DNA of 64,000 bases from Rhodophyticola porphyridii (lineage in GTDB: Bacteria; Pseudomonadota; Alphaproteobacteria; Rhodobacterales; Rhodobacteraceae). This document shows, one piece after another, positions 16,765-25,469 of the stretch (position 1 is its first letter; every line of letters begins with the position of its first letter). Location of the stretch: NCBI RefSeq assembly GCF_003688285.1, contig NZ_RCNT01000001.1, positions 62,001 through 126,000 on the forward strand. The letters run 5' to 3'. Below the pieces are notes generated by a model, which did not search any database, had not been told where the DNA came from, and saw only the letters and a program-made list of their open reading frames with translations. The translations under genes and the position numbers were made by a program.

Positions 16765-17913
16765 TCAGGCGAAGTAATCGGTCAGGATACGGCCATAGAT
16801 CCGTTTCAGGTCGTGGATATCCTGTACCCAGACACGTTCATCCACTTCATGCATCCTGTGTCCGACAAGGCCGAACTCCACCACCGGGCAATGAGATTTC
16901 ACGAATCGCGCGTCGGATGTCCCGCCGGTGGTGGACAAAACCGGATTCTGATTGGTCTCCTTGTGGATCGCCTGACTGACCAGTGTGGACAGTGCGCCTG
17001 GCGGCGTCAGAAACGGTTCGCCGGAGATTTTTGCCTCAAGGGTGATCCGCGTACCCGTCTCTTCTGCGACCCTGTCGGCCTCCGCTTGCAGCCACTCGGT
17101 CAGGGAGGCCCCGCTATGGGTATCGTTGAACCGCAGATTAACGGTCATCCGGGTTTGGGCCGGGATGACGTTGGAGGCCGGATTGCCGGTGTCGATCGTT
17201 GTGACCGAGCAGGTGGAGGGATCGAAATGGTCTGTACCTTCGTCCAGCACGCGACTTGACAGACGATGTGCCAGAAGCGCCACCGCGGGCATCGGGTTCA
17301 GTGCCTTGTGCAGATAGGCGGAATGGCCCTGCTTGCCGGCAACAGTGATATGCGCGGTCATCGAGCCGCGCCGCCCGATCTTGATCATGTCGCCGATGGT
17401 CTCCGGGCACGTTGGTTCGCCGACGAGGCAGGCGGTCATCTGCTCGCCCTCCTCGGCCATCCAGTCGAGGATTGCGATCGTGCCGTCGGTGGAACTGCCC
17501 TCCTCATCCCCGGTGATGGCAAGGATGATCGCGCCGTCTGGCGGGGTGGTGCGCACGAAATCGATCGCCGCGGCAACAAAGGCGGCGACACCGGATTTCA
17601 TGTCGGTTGCGCCACGTCCGTAAAGCCAGCCCCCGTCAAACTCCGCGCCGAATGGCGGGTGGGTCCAGGCGGCTTCGTCGCCGACGGGCACCACATCGGT
17701 ATGGCCGTTGAAGCCAAAGCTTCGGGCATGGCCCTTGGTGCCCCACCGCGCAAACAGATTGGGCGTCCCGTTCCGGTCGACCCGGATGCTGAGAAACCCG
17801 GCATCTGCGAGCGCCTCCTGCAGCAGCTGCAATGCGCCGCCTTCCTCCGGGGTGACCGAGGGGCAGCGCACCAGATCGGCGGTCAGTTTGGCGGGATCGA
17901 CGGGCTGGGACAT
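16765..17913 (-). CDS. dapE: Succinyl-diaminopimelate desuccinylase
   Basis: The 382 aa M20-family di-zinc peptidase hydrolyses N-succinyl-LL-2,6-diaminopimelate to succinate and LL-DAP in lysine/meso-DAP synthesis. Metal-site motifs are visible: His in [15 protein letters not shown], the bridging Asp in [14 protein letters not shown], Glu-Glu in [12 protein letters not shown], and a C-terminal His in [10 protein letters not shown]. The ATG at 17913 is preceded by a GAGAAAGCGAG stretch and begins [20 protein letters not shown], a family-like N-terminus. dapD lies about 5 kb away on the same strand, but five other genes intervene. Confidence 0.95.
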   Translation of the reverse strand: MSQPVDPAKLTADLVRCPSVTPEEGGALQLLQEALADAGFLSIRVDRNGTPNLFARWGTKGHARSFGFNGHTDVVPVGDEAAWTHPPFGAEFDGGWLYGRGATDMKSGVAAFVAAAIDFVRTTPPDGAIILAITGDEEGSSTDGTIAILDWMAEEGEQMTACLVGEPTCPETIGDMIKIGRRGSMTAHITVAGKQGHSAYLHKALNPMPAVALLAHRLSSRVLDEGTDHFDPSTCSVTTIDTGNPASNVIPAQTRMTVNLRFNDTHSGASLTEWLQAEADRVAEETGTRITLEAKISGEPFLTPPGALSTLVSQAIHKETNQNPVLSTTGGTSDARFVKSHCPVVEFGLVGHRMHEVDERVWVQDIHDLKRIYGRILTDYFA

Positions 17914-18180
17914 CGGGGGGCTCGCTTTCTCCAATTGGGGTGATGTCAGCGATAGCGCCGGTGGCAGGCGGGGACAAGCGGTGCGGCCTGCCACGGTAAT
18001 CTGCGACGGATGCCCAACTTTTGCCTCAATTCTGGCTAGACTTCGGGAAAAAGGCTGGGGCAGTCTGGCGGCAATGACCGCGTTTCGAAGACAAGGACCA
18101 TTCCTGACGCTCTCCGTGGCGGGAATGCAGGTTTGTCAACGGGTCTGTCCGAGCCTTGAACGAGGCAGAGGCAGACCGAC

Positions 18181-19758
18181 ATGGCCACAGCAGACGAGCT
18201 GACAATCAACACGAGTGCCTCTGCCATGCAGATGGCGCGCGCGATATTCGGCGATGGCATCTCCATCGTGGATGCCAACTATGATGGCGACAGCCGGTCT
18301 TCCGGTATCTGGAGCGGCGGGGACAGTATCGCTCCGGGGCTGACGCCTTCGGATAGCGGCGTGATCCTCTCGACCGGCCGGGTCACGGACATCACGCGCG
18401 ATGGCGGCGGCGACCCGAATACCCGCACCAATACCAGCACCAATACCTACGGTGACAGCAACCGGACAGATTTCAATGCCGTGGCCGGACGGTCGACCTT
18501 TGACGCATCGGTCATGGAGGTCGATTTCATCCCGAACACCGATGTCATGTCGATGCAGTTCACCTTCGCGTCCGAGGAGTATCCTGAATACACCGGTTCG
18601 GTCTTCAACGACGTGGTGGCGGTCTGGGTCAATGGCCAGCTCGTGACTTCGCCGATTTTCGAGGTCACGCAGATCAACTCGGTCAACCAGTCTGAGAACG
18701 AGACGCTTTTCGTCGACAACACGGGCGATGCCTACAATACCGAGGCCGATGGGTTCACCGTGACTCTGCGCCTGATCTTGCCGGTCAATGCGGGCGTGCA
18801 AAACACCATCAAGTTCGGCATCGCCGATGTGCAGGACAGCAGCTACGATTCCGCGCTTCTGATCGCGGCGGACAGCATTCAGGGCGACTTCATTGCCGGG
18901 GACGATACCAAGACCCTGTATGAAGGCTTCACCGGCACGGTGGACGTTCTGGCCAATGACGGCGATGGCGTGGGCCTGATGATCGTCACCCATATCAACG
19001 GGCAGGAAGTGTCGGTCGGCGACACGGTAACGCTCAGTTCCGGCCATGAGATCACCTTGCAGGCCGATGGCAATCTGGCCGTGACGCCGCCTTCCGATCT
19101 GGTCGGGCTGGTCGACCCGGATGTGGTCAACTTCAGCTATACGGCCGAGAATGCCGACGGCATCTCCGACACGGCCTTCGTCACGGTCACCACGATCCCG
19201 TGTTTTGTGCGCGGGACGCGGATTCTGACACCTTCCGGCGAGGTTCCGGTCGAACGGCTGCGGGTCGGCGACCTGGTGCAGACGCGTGATCACGGACCGC
19301 AGGCCATTCGCTGGATCGGCAACAGGCAGGTGGAGGCCACGGGAAAGCTCGCTCCGGTGGTGATCAAGGCTGGCACCTTCGGCGCGCATGGCACATTGCG
19401 CCTGTCCCCCCAGCACCGGGTGATGATCTCCCATTACATGGCCGAGTTGCTGTTTGGCGAGGATGAGGTTCTGGTGACGGCCAAGGATCTGGTCAATCAT
19501 CGCAGCGTCTGCTTCGAAACCGGCGGTGATGTGGAATACTATCACCTGCTGTTCGATACTCATCAGATCGTCTGGTCCGACGGGCTTCTGACCGAGAGCT
19601 TCTTTCCGGGTCCGCACACGCTTGGCGGATTCGAAGAGGAAACCCGGGCGGAAGTGCTCGCATTGTTTCCGGAATTGAGCCAAAACTCCGATTTCGGGTA
19701 TGGGCCGTCGGCCCGTCCGGCGCTGAAATCCTATGAAGCCCGGGCTCTGTTTGCGTGA
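18181..19758 (+). CDS. Secreted-type protein with choice-of-anchor L region and C-terminal Hint domain
   Basis: This 525 aa protein has no classical signal peptide. Residues ~5-235 resemble the choice-of-anchor L domain: GVILSTGRVTDITRDG, QFTFASEEYPEYTGSVFND, and a beta-rich FGIADVQDSSYDSALL. Residues ~240-335 form a cadherin/Ig-like segment (TVDVLANDGDG). From Cys341 (PCFVRGTRILTPSGEVPVER) a Hedgehog/intein (Hint) module runs to ~485, with the block-B-like LSPQHRVM (His412) and FDTHQIVWSDG. Hint modules can self-process at the Cys. Acidic Asp/Asn-rich content suggests type I secretion, as seen for many Rhodobacteraceae Hint proteins (inference). A second Hint protein follows 87 bp downstream. 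Confidence 0.88.
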   Translation: MATADELTINTSASAMQMARAIFGDGISIVDANYDGDSRSSGIWSGGDSIAPGLTPSDSGVILSTGRVTDITRDGGGDPNTRTNTSTNTYGDSNRTDFNAVAGRSTFDASVMEVDFIPNTDVMSMQFTFASEEYPEYTGSVFNDVVAVWVNGQLVTSPIFEVTQINSVNQSENETLFVDNTGDAYNTEADGFTVTLRLILPVNAGVQNTIKFGIADVQDSSYDSALLIAADSIQGDFIAGDDTKTLYEGFTGTVDVLANDGDGVGLMIVTHINGQEVSVGDTVTLSSGHEITLQADGNLAVTPPSDLVGLVDPDVVNFSYTAENADGISDTAFVTVTTIPCFVRGTRILTPSGEVPVERLRVGDLVQTRDHGPQAIRWIGNRQVEATGKLAPVVIKAGTFGAHGTLRLSPQHRVMISHYMAELLFGEDEVLVTAKDLVNHRSVCFETGGDVEYYHLLFDTHQIVWSDGLLTESFFPGPHTLGGFEEETRAEVLALFPELSQNSDFGYGPSARPALKSYEARALFA

Positions 19759-19845
19759 GCCCTGAATTTGCCTCACTCCGGATGAAATCTTCCCACATTC
19801 TTATGCCAGATTGTTTCCGTATCAGGTGTTATAGAGGTGGTTGAG

Positions 19846-20880
19846 ATGGTCTGGGCAGCAATCTGGGATGCAACGGGTCAGGTGGACGGCGTTGAGATCG
19901 CCACGATGCCGAAGCCGATATCGCCCGAATCCGGCCATGTCACACTCATCGTCGAAGGGCGCCTGCCCCGTGGTAGCGAACGCCCGATCCGGCTTTGGGC
20001 CGGCGCCGGCGCCGACACGGAACAGTTCGGATTTTTCCGCATGCCCGATGGCGCGATGCGCCTTTTCCACCGCGATGTCGATGTCATGACACAGCCCGGA
20101 ATGCTGCAGCCCGGCGAGACCTTCCATCTGCATTACCGCACCGATATCAACGGTCGCGATACGCTTGTCGATATCCGCAACCTTGACAGCGGCCTGCGGC
20201 TCCTCCTGCGTCCGCGGGTGTCGGTCGTCCCGGATCTGACCGATTTTCTGCCGCGCAGCCCCCGATATGTGGAGCAACTGAACTTCGCCGCGCTGGCGAC
20301 CCATGAGGTGCCGGTGGGCCCCGCCCCCTGTTTTCAGGCGGGCACGCCCATCAACACCCCTGCCGGCCCCGTTCGGGTCGAGGATCTGCGCCCCGGCATG
20401 GTCGTCGACACGCTCGATCGCGGGCTGCAGGTGGTTCGCTGGGCCGGACGGCGCGAGGTCTTGTGCCTTGGCTCCATGGCCCCTGTCGTCTTGCGCGCGC
20501 CCTATTTCGGGCTGACCCGGGATTGCACCGTGTCCGCGCAGCATCGCCTGCTGATGGATGGAACCGATGTGGAGTATCTGTTCGGCGAGGAACGGGTCTT
20601 CGTCCGCGCCAGAGATCTGGTGAACGGCATTTCGGCACGGCGCGACCACACGCGTCCCACACGGGTGTTCCACCACTTCCTTCTGGACGATCATGACTGC
20701 GTCATGGTCGGGCGCTGCCGGCTGGAGACGCTTCTGCTTGGCGACATGCTCAGCGCAAACGGGCGCAACACCGGCCAACTGTCCGAAGCAGATGCAAGCC
20801 CGCACTATCCGACGCTGGATCGCGCGGCGGCGCAGAGCCTATTGTCGCTGATCGCCGAGCATCGCCGCGTCGCAGCCTAA
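19846..20880 (+). CDS. Second Hint-domain protein
   Basis: This 344 aa protein has an N-terminal beta-rich domain of unknown type (about residues 1-155). The Hint module then starts at Cys162 (PCFQAGTPINTPAGPVRVED) and includes SAQHRLLM (His233), the EYLFGEERVFVRARDLVNG block and FHHFLLDDHDCVMVGR. The ATG at 19846 has GAGG 8 bp upstream and is preferred over GTG 19837. The Hint part is clearly similar to that of the upstream gene, but the N-terminal passenger differs. No signal peptide is visible, so export, if any, would use another route. The end overlaps the convergent gene by 4 bp. Confidence 0.85.
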   Translation: MVWAAIWDATGQVDGVEIATMPKPISPESGHVTLIVEGRLPRGSERPIRLWAGAGADTEQFGFFRMPDGAMRLFHRDVDVMTQPGMLQPGETFHLHYRTDINGRDTLVDIRNLDSGLRLLLRPRVSVVPDLTDFLPRSPRYVEQLNFAALATHEVPVGPAPCFQAGTPINTPAGPVRVEDLRPGMVVDTLDRGLQVVRWAGRREVLCLGSMAPVVLRAPYFGLTRDCTVSAQHRLLMDGTDVEYLFGEERVFVRARDLVNGISARRDHTRPTRVFHHFLLDDHDCVMVGRCRLETLLLGDMLSANGRNTGQLSEADASPHYPTLDRAAAQSLLSLIAEHRRVAA

Positions 20881-21227
20881 GGCGCGAACCCGTCCTCTCC
20901 GAAAAACGGTGTCATCTGCGCCACGATCACGGCGTTTTCGGCACGCGCGCGCTCCATCAGCGCGGTTTCCTCGGCATCGATGTCGTGACCCTGTGCAAGA
21001 CGCTCATCGCGCGTGCCATAGCCGGTGACGTCCAGCGGGGCCAGATCGGCCTGTTTCAGGATCGCCACGGTTTCACGCACCGCTTCCGCTTCGTCGACAC
21101 CGGACGCATAGCAGATCAGGGCTGCGCCGGTGGCGCCATCCGGCAACCCGTCGCCCGCCTTGCGGCCCACTTCCACCAGCAGGGTGAAAATCTGCTGGGG
21201 ACGCTTTTCCTTCTTGGTGTCACTCAT
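20877..21227 (-). CDS. Conserved-looking hypothetical protein
   Basis: The 116 aa cytoplasmic protein has a basic N-terminus (SDTKKEKRPQQIFTLL), then alternating hydrophobic beta/alpha pattern (GAALICYASGVDEAEAVRE, LDVTGYGTRDERLAQG) and an acidic alpha-helical end. No catalytic motif is recognised. The ATG at 21227 begins the best-behaved sequence; the frame is open upstream to 21299 but that region looks non-coding. It is convergent with the second Hint-protein gene (4-bp overlap). I do not assign a function. Confidence 0.65.
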   Translation of the reverse strand: MSDTKKEKRPQQIFTLLVEVGRKAGDGLPDGATGAALICYASGVDEAEAVRETVAILKQADLAPLDVTGYGTRDERLAQGHDIDAEETALMERARAENAVIVAQMTPFFGEDGFAP

Positions 21228-21336
21228 GCGGCGGCTTTGCGGGTTTGGAGGTGCCGCTGTCAAGTCGATGGCACCCCAACGGAAGGGCAGAACATCCACC
21301 CCGGCGCCTTTCGGTGGCCAAGGCAGGGCGGCGGGA

Positions 21337-21531
21337 TCAGAAAAGATCCAGGGTTGCGGCGCCTGCCGGGTGCGATCCGGTTGGCGGCGTGCCCGCGATC
21401 GGCCCGGCGCCCAGGGTCGTGCCAGGGCCGCTCTGGTTCTGGGCGACCTGTGCCCGATGTTCTTCGGCCTGCATCTTTTGCGCGAAAAGGCCCACCGCGA
21501 TGGCCATGGTCAGAAGGAAGGCTCGGGTCAT
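21337..21531 (-). CDS. Small secreted protein of unknown function
   Basis: The 64 aa product begins with a good signal peptide (MTRAFLLTMAIAVGLFAQKMQA, cut near residue 22). The mature part is a short Gly/Pro/Thr/Gln-rich peptide without cysteines. AGGGAG lies about 12 bp before the ATG. It is read in the same direction as the MipA/OmpV gene that ends 72 bp upstream, so it may share the transcript. A short low-complexity exported peptide could also be a chance frame. Confidence 0.45.
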   Translation of the reverse strand: MTRAFLLTMAIAVGLFAQKMQAEEHRAQVAQNQSGPGTTLGAGPIAGTPPTGSHPAGAATLDLF

Positions 21532-21603
21532 GGTCTGGCTGATCTCCCTGTACGGTTCCGTCCGATAACACGCAACGGGGCCGCACTTCCGTCGGACGCG
21601 ACC

Positions 21604-22350
21604 TTAGAAGTTGAACTGAATGCCGATATTGGCGCTATAGAGCCTGTCTTCGTCGACGATGGGGCTGTCGGTGATCGTGTCATCCAGAAAAGATGCCTGT
21701 GCGGTGGCAAAAATCGCCGCGCTGTCGGTGATTGGAAAAGCCGTCGACACGCCCACGAATGGGATCACCGCCGCATCGGGCCTATAGGCCGGGCGGGTGC
21801 CGGTCGCTTCGGAGGGGCGGACCCCATAGAGATACCCGGCCAGATCCTCGCTTTGCCATGTCAGCCCCGCGCTGAGGCCGAGAGGCAACTGCCCCAGCAT
21901 AAGTTGATGCCGAACATCCACGGTAAGCTCCCGCCCGTCATGTTCACCGGTGATTTCCTGCAGGAATGTGGCGTTTACCGTGGCCTGCGGGCTGATGTCA
22001 TAGGCAAGGCTGAAGCCTGCATCGACGGTGATGTCGCGGTCCAGCCCCTGAAGGGCGGCGGCATCGGGATCTTCCAGCGCGGTGAAGCGTGGGGCAAGGC
22101 GCCCCTGCACACGCATCCCGCCGCGATCGATCATGTCGACCGTCAGCCCGTCGAACCCGACCGAAAAGCCCTGCCCCTGGTAGCTGAGCAGCGGAAAGAC
22201 CGATGTGTCATCCTCATCCCCTACATAAAGCGAGTTCGACACTCCGGCCGCGAGCCCGAAGCTCAGCCCTTGCGGCTGTTCCTGTGCAACGGCCGTGCCG
22301 GTGGCGAACACGCTCAGAACAAGGGCCAAACCGGCCAGATATCGGGTCAT
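21604..22350 (-). CDS. MipA/OmpV family outer-membrane protein
   Basis: The 248 aa protein has a signal peptide (residues 1-23, ending AVA|Q). A short N-terminal region (FGLAAGVSNSLYVGDED, FPLLSYQGQGFSVGFDGL) precedes alternating amphipathic strands and a terminal aromatic (IGIQFNF), typical of an outer-membrane beta-barrel. MipA (MltA-interacting protein) scaffolds peptidoglycan enzymes in E. coli, and OmpV relatives act as porin or adhesin. A role with the transglycosylases elsewhere in the window is tempting but unproven. ATG 22350 is chosen because GGAG sits 6 bp upstream. Confidence 0.88.
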   Translation of the reverse strand: MTRYLAGLALVLSVFATGTAVAQEQPQGLSFGLAAGVSNSLYVGDEDDTSVFPLLSYQGQGFSVGFDGLTVDMIDRGGMRVQGRLAPRFTALEDPDAAALQGLDRDITVDAGFSLAYDISPQATVNATFLQEITGEHDGRELTVDVRHQLMLGQLPLGLSAGLTWQSEDLAGYLYGVRPSEATGTRPAYRPDAAVIPFVGVSTAFPITDSAAIFATAQASFLDDTITDSPIVDEDRLYSANIGIQFNF

Positions 22351-22440
22351 TTTCAACTCCGCTTTTCCTACTGCAAGATATACTTACGCCTCTGGTTTGG
22401 CAGAGAAATAAACTAAACTGATCAGTTTGAAAAGAAGTTT

Positions 22441-22689
22441 CTATCGGCGTATGGCCCGCCATCCGGCAATTAGCAGGCAGGCCCCGATCAGGCCGACGAT
22501 ACCCTGCGAAATCCATGTGGGCGATGCGTTGATTCCCACCAGACCGAGGAGGAAGTTGGCCACCAGGGCGCCGACGATGCCCAGAACAATATTCAGCACT
22601 AACCCGGTATCGGCCTTCATGATGGAACTGGCCGCCCAACCGGCCAGCCCGCCCACGATGATCGCCGCAATCCATCCAAGACCTTGCAT
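22441..22689 (-). CDS. GlsB/YeaQ/YmgE-family (transglycosylase-associated) membrane protein
   Basis: The 82 aa protein is almost entirely hydrophobic, with three predicted helices: GWIAAIIVGGLAGWAAS, NIVLGIVGALVANFLLGL and the C-terminal GIVGLIGACLLIAGW. The Gly-rich pattern matches the small GlsB/YeaQ/YmgE family, which is annotated as stress-response or transglycosylase-associated although a biochemical activity is not established. It stands alone between the OmpV-like gene and dapD. Confidence 0.87.
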   Translation of the reverse strand: MQGLGWIAAIIVGGLAGWAASSIMKADTGLVLNIVLGIVGALVANFLLGLVGINASPTWISQGIVGLIGACLLIAGWRAIRR

Positions 22690-22757
22690 GATACACCTGC
22701 TCGTTTACCTGATGCGCCGAGGCTAGCACGTTCCTATTTGGCCGAAAAGCACCAGGC

Positions 22758-23585
22758 TCAGTCGCGCAGAAGATCATTGATCGATGTCTTTGAGCGGGTC
22801 TTTTCATCGACCCGCTTGACGATGACGGCGCAGTAGAGATTGACGCCGTTTTTCGATGGCATCGAGCCCGCGACCACGACCGAGCCGGCAGGCACCTCGC
22901 CATACATGACCTGGCCCGTCTCGCGGTCCACGATCTTGGTCGACTGCCCGATGAAAACCCCCATGCCCAGCACGGATCCCTCACGCACGATGCAGCCCTC
23001 GACCACTTCGGAGCGGGCCCCGATGAAGCAGTTGTCCTCGATGATCGTGGGGCCGGCCTGCATCGGTTCCAGCACACCGCCGATACCGACGCCGCCCGAC
23101 AGATGTACGTTCTTGCCGATCTGCGCGCATGATCCGACGGTGGCCCATGTGTCGACCATCGTACCGCTGTCGACATAGGCGCCGAGATTGACGAAGGACG
23201 GCATCAGCACCACACCGGGCGCAATATAGGCGGATTTCCGGACGACGCAGTTCGGCACCGCTCGAAAACCCGCCGCGCCCCACTCGTTTTCACCCCAACC
23301 GGCCCATTTGCTGTCGACCTTGTCCCACCAGCTTCCGCCCTGGGGTGAGCCGCCCTGCATCTCCATGTCTTTCAGGCGGAACCCGAGCAGGACCGCCTTC
23401 TTGGCCCACTGGTTCACGTGCCAGTCCCCGTTCTCCCGCCGTTCGGCGACCCGCAGGTGTCCGCTGTCGAGCGCGTTCAGAGTGTCCTCGACGGCCTCGC
23501 GGATTTCCCCGGTCGTGGCCGGTGTGATCTGGTTGCGCGCCTCCCAGGCGGCCTCGATCGCGGTTTCAAGCTGGGCGTTTGACAT
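22758..23585 (-). CDS. dapD: 2,3,4,5-tetrahydropyridine-2,6-dicarboxylate N-succinyltransferase
   Basis: The 275 aa homotrimeric enzyme transfers succinyl from succinyl-CoA to tetrahydrodipicolinate in the succinylase branch of lysine/meso-DAP synthesis. The length equals the family norm. Characteristic parts are the helical N-terminus ([14 protein letters not shown]), [20 protein letters not shown], and the left-handed beta-helix hexapeptide repeats around [39 protein letters not shown] and [15 protein letters not shown]. The ATG at 23585 gives the family-like N-terminus. Confidence 0.96.
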   Translation of the reverse strand: MSNAQLETAIEAAWEARNQITPATTGEIREAVEDTLNALDSGHLRVAERRENGDWHVNQWAKKAVLLGFRLKDMEMQGGSPQGGSWWDKVDSKWAGWGENEWGAAGFRAVPNCVVRKSAYIAPGVVLMPSFVNLGAYVDSGTMVDTWATVGSCAQIGKNVHLSGGVGIGGVLEPMQAGPTIIEDNCFIGARSEVVEGCIVREGSVLGMGVFIGQSTKIVDRETGQVMYGEVPAGSVVVAGSMPSKNGVNLYCAVIVKRVDEKTRSKTSINDLLRD

Positions 23586-23742
23586 GGGGGTCCTCCGGGG
23601 ATCGTGTTGGCAGGAGGCTATAGGCAACGTGGGCGGGTTTCGCAATCAGATCGCGGCGGGGGAGGCGGGTATCCGGTGGCACAGGGCGTGTGGGGCCGCT
23701 AGTGTCGCGGTACGGATTGCCCGAACAGGAATTTGTATAAAA

Positions 23743-24582
23743 ATGAATGACGATCAGCGACACGGCCCATTCCGCGACGCCCATCAGGATATCAAGTCGA
23801 GCCAGATCAAGCCGGACACGCCGCAGGCGCGCTCCCCGGCTTACCGGCTGGCATTCGCGGACCCGGATTTCCTCTGCCGGGACGAGCTCAGACCCGTTCG
23901 GTTGCAGCTGGAACTGCTGAAGCCGCAGCTTGAGATGGATGAACGCGGGATCGAGACGACGGTGGTGATGTTCGGCGGCGCGCGCATCCCGGCACCCGGG
24001 GAGACGGCCCGGTCGGCGGCGCTCAACGACATGAGCCGGTATTATGAAGAGGCGCGCAAGTTCGCATGTCTCATTACCGAGCGTTCGGTCAGCACCGGCT
24101 GCACACGCGATGTCGTTGTGACCGGCGGCGGACCCGGCGTGATGGAGGCGGGAAACCGGGGGGCGGCGGAGGCGGGCGGTTGTTCCATCGGGCTCAATAT
24201 CGTTCTGCCACATGAGCAGGTGCCCAACGCCTATATCACCCCCGAACTGTGCTTCAATTTCCACTATTTCGGTATCCGCAAGATGCATTTCCTGATCCGC
24301 GCGAAGGCGATCGCGGTCTTTCCCGGCGGGTTCGGAACCATGGATGAGCTGTTCGAAAGCCTGACCCTCATCCAGACCGGCCGGATGGAACAGGTGCCGG
24401 TCCTCTTGTTCGGCGAAAGCTTCTGGCGGGAGGTGGTGAACTGGGACGCCCTGGCTCACGCCGGAACGATCGCGCGCGAAGATCTGGACCTGTTCCGTTT
24501 CGTCGAAACTGCCGAGGAGGCTATGGCCGTGATAGACGGCTGGGCCTATGAGGGCAAACGCGGGGACATACCGGGCCGTTAG
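23743..24582 (+). CDS. LOG-family (TIGR00730) Rossmann-fold protein
   Basis: The 279 aa protein carries the lysine-decarboxylase-like LOG motifs GGGPGVMEAGNRGA and PGGFGTMDELFE. Family members hydrolyse nucleoside 5'-monophosphates (cytokinin riboside phosphate phosphoribohydrolase) or AMP. An additional helical N-terminal stretch (~70 residues) precedes the fold. The chosen ATG (23743) follows AACAGGA and gives the shortest plausible protein. Such proteins are often labelled cytokinin-activating, but in bacteria the natural substrate is usually unknown. It runs divergently from dapD and ends convergently with the next gene (11 bp apart). Confidence 0.88.
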   Translation: MNDDQRHGPFRDAHQDIKSSQIKPDTPQARSPAYRLAFADPDFLCRDELRPVRLQLELLKPQLEMDERGIETTVVMFGGARIPAPGETARSAALNDMSRYYEEARKFACLITERSVSTGCTRDVVVTGGGPGVMEAGNRGAAEAGGCSIGLNIVLPHEQVPNAYITPELCFNFHYFGIRKMHFLIRAKAIAVFPGGFGTMDELFESLTLIQTGRMEQVPVLLFGESFWREVVNWDALAHAGTIAREDLDLFRFVETAEEAMAVIDGWAYEGKRGDIPGR

Positions 24583-24593
24583 AGCCCCTCGCC

Positions 24594-25469
24594 TCAATCC
24601 GGTATCGGGTATTCGACGATCTGGCTGCGGAACATCCGGTTGTAATTGTCATCCGCGACAAGGGTGGCGATCAGCCGCCCGGTCTGATCTCGCCAGAGGC
24701 TGATGCCTTCGAGATTGGGATGACGGCCGGTGGCGGTTTCCAGCAGAGTCTCCAGCGGGCCGAGGCCGCTTTCCGTGATTTCCGCGCGCCGGATGCGGGT
24801 GGCAAACCCACCGAACATACTGAAACTGCGTTCAAGGATGTAAAGACGGCCAAGATCGTCGAAATCCATGCCCACCGGATCGAACCCGTTGCTGCGCGGA
24901 TACATGAAGTCGGTGTCCCAGACGCCGCCGGCGAAGCGATAAAGCGGGGCTTCTCCGTCCGGGCCGCGTTCCGCAAGCGTATAAAGCGTGTTGTCTGGCC
25001 CTATGGCGAGAGCTTCGAACGAGCCGTTCAGGTCCATCCCGGCGATATCCGGCGGCGTCGGAAAGCTGAGATTGACGCGGCCGTCCGGTGTGTGACCCGT
25101 CAGCCGATGATCGCCCTCGTAAGAGATATAGACATGGCCGCCTGTGCTGACGGCGAGGCCTTCACTGTCGCGGGCGGCGCGGGTTTCGGGGCGGTTTCCG
25201 TTGGCGTCCAGAAGTTCGGCGATCCGCGTGATCCCGATGCCGGTGATGGCTCCTTCGGTACGGGAGATACGGGCGGCAATAAGATAACCCCTGTCGGACA
25301 ATGCCCAGAGCCGGGTGCCATCGCTGCTGATCTCCACACCCGAGAGGCCCCCCAGTTGCGGTGCGTCATCCTGCCAGTCATGCTCGCTCAGCGGATCCGC
25401 GACCGCCGGAGCGCTCAGGGCCAGACAGATCAGGGCGGCGCGGATCAGGGCGACAGGATCGCCGCGCAT
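24594..25469 (-). CDS. Secreted esterase-like-activity-of-phytase family protein
   Basis: The 291 aa exported protein has a signal peptide (residues ~6-23, IRAALICLALSAPAVA|D) and a beta-propeller-like body: LGGLSGVEISSDGTRLWALSDRG, SEGLAVSTGGHVYISYEGDHR, FEALAIGPDNTLYTLAERG, and a C-terminal ending that faces the periplasm. This matches the family described as esterase-like activity of phytase; true substrates are unknown. The ATG lies 25 bp inside the end of the upstream mepA gene (25445-25469 overlap), indicating an operon. Upstream frame extension is antisense-like and rejected. Confidence 0.85.
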   Translation of the reverse strand: MRGDPVALIRAALICLALSAPAVADPLSEHDWQDDAPQLGGLSGVEISSDGTRLWALSDRGYLIAARISRTEGAITGIGITRIAELLDANGNRPETRAARDSEGLAVSTGGHVYISYEGDHRLTGHTPDGRVNLSFPTPPDIAGMDLNGSFEALAIGPDNTLYTLAERGPDGEAPLYRFAGGVWDTDFMYPRSNGFDPVGMDFDDLGRLYILERSFSMFGGFATRIRRAEITESGLGPLETLLETATGRHPNLEGISLWRDQTGRLIATLVADDNYNRMFRSQIVEYPIPD

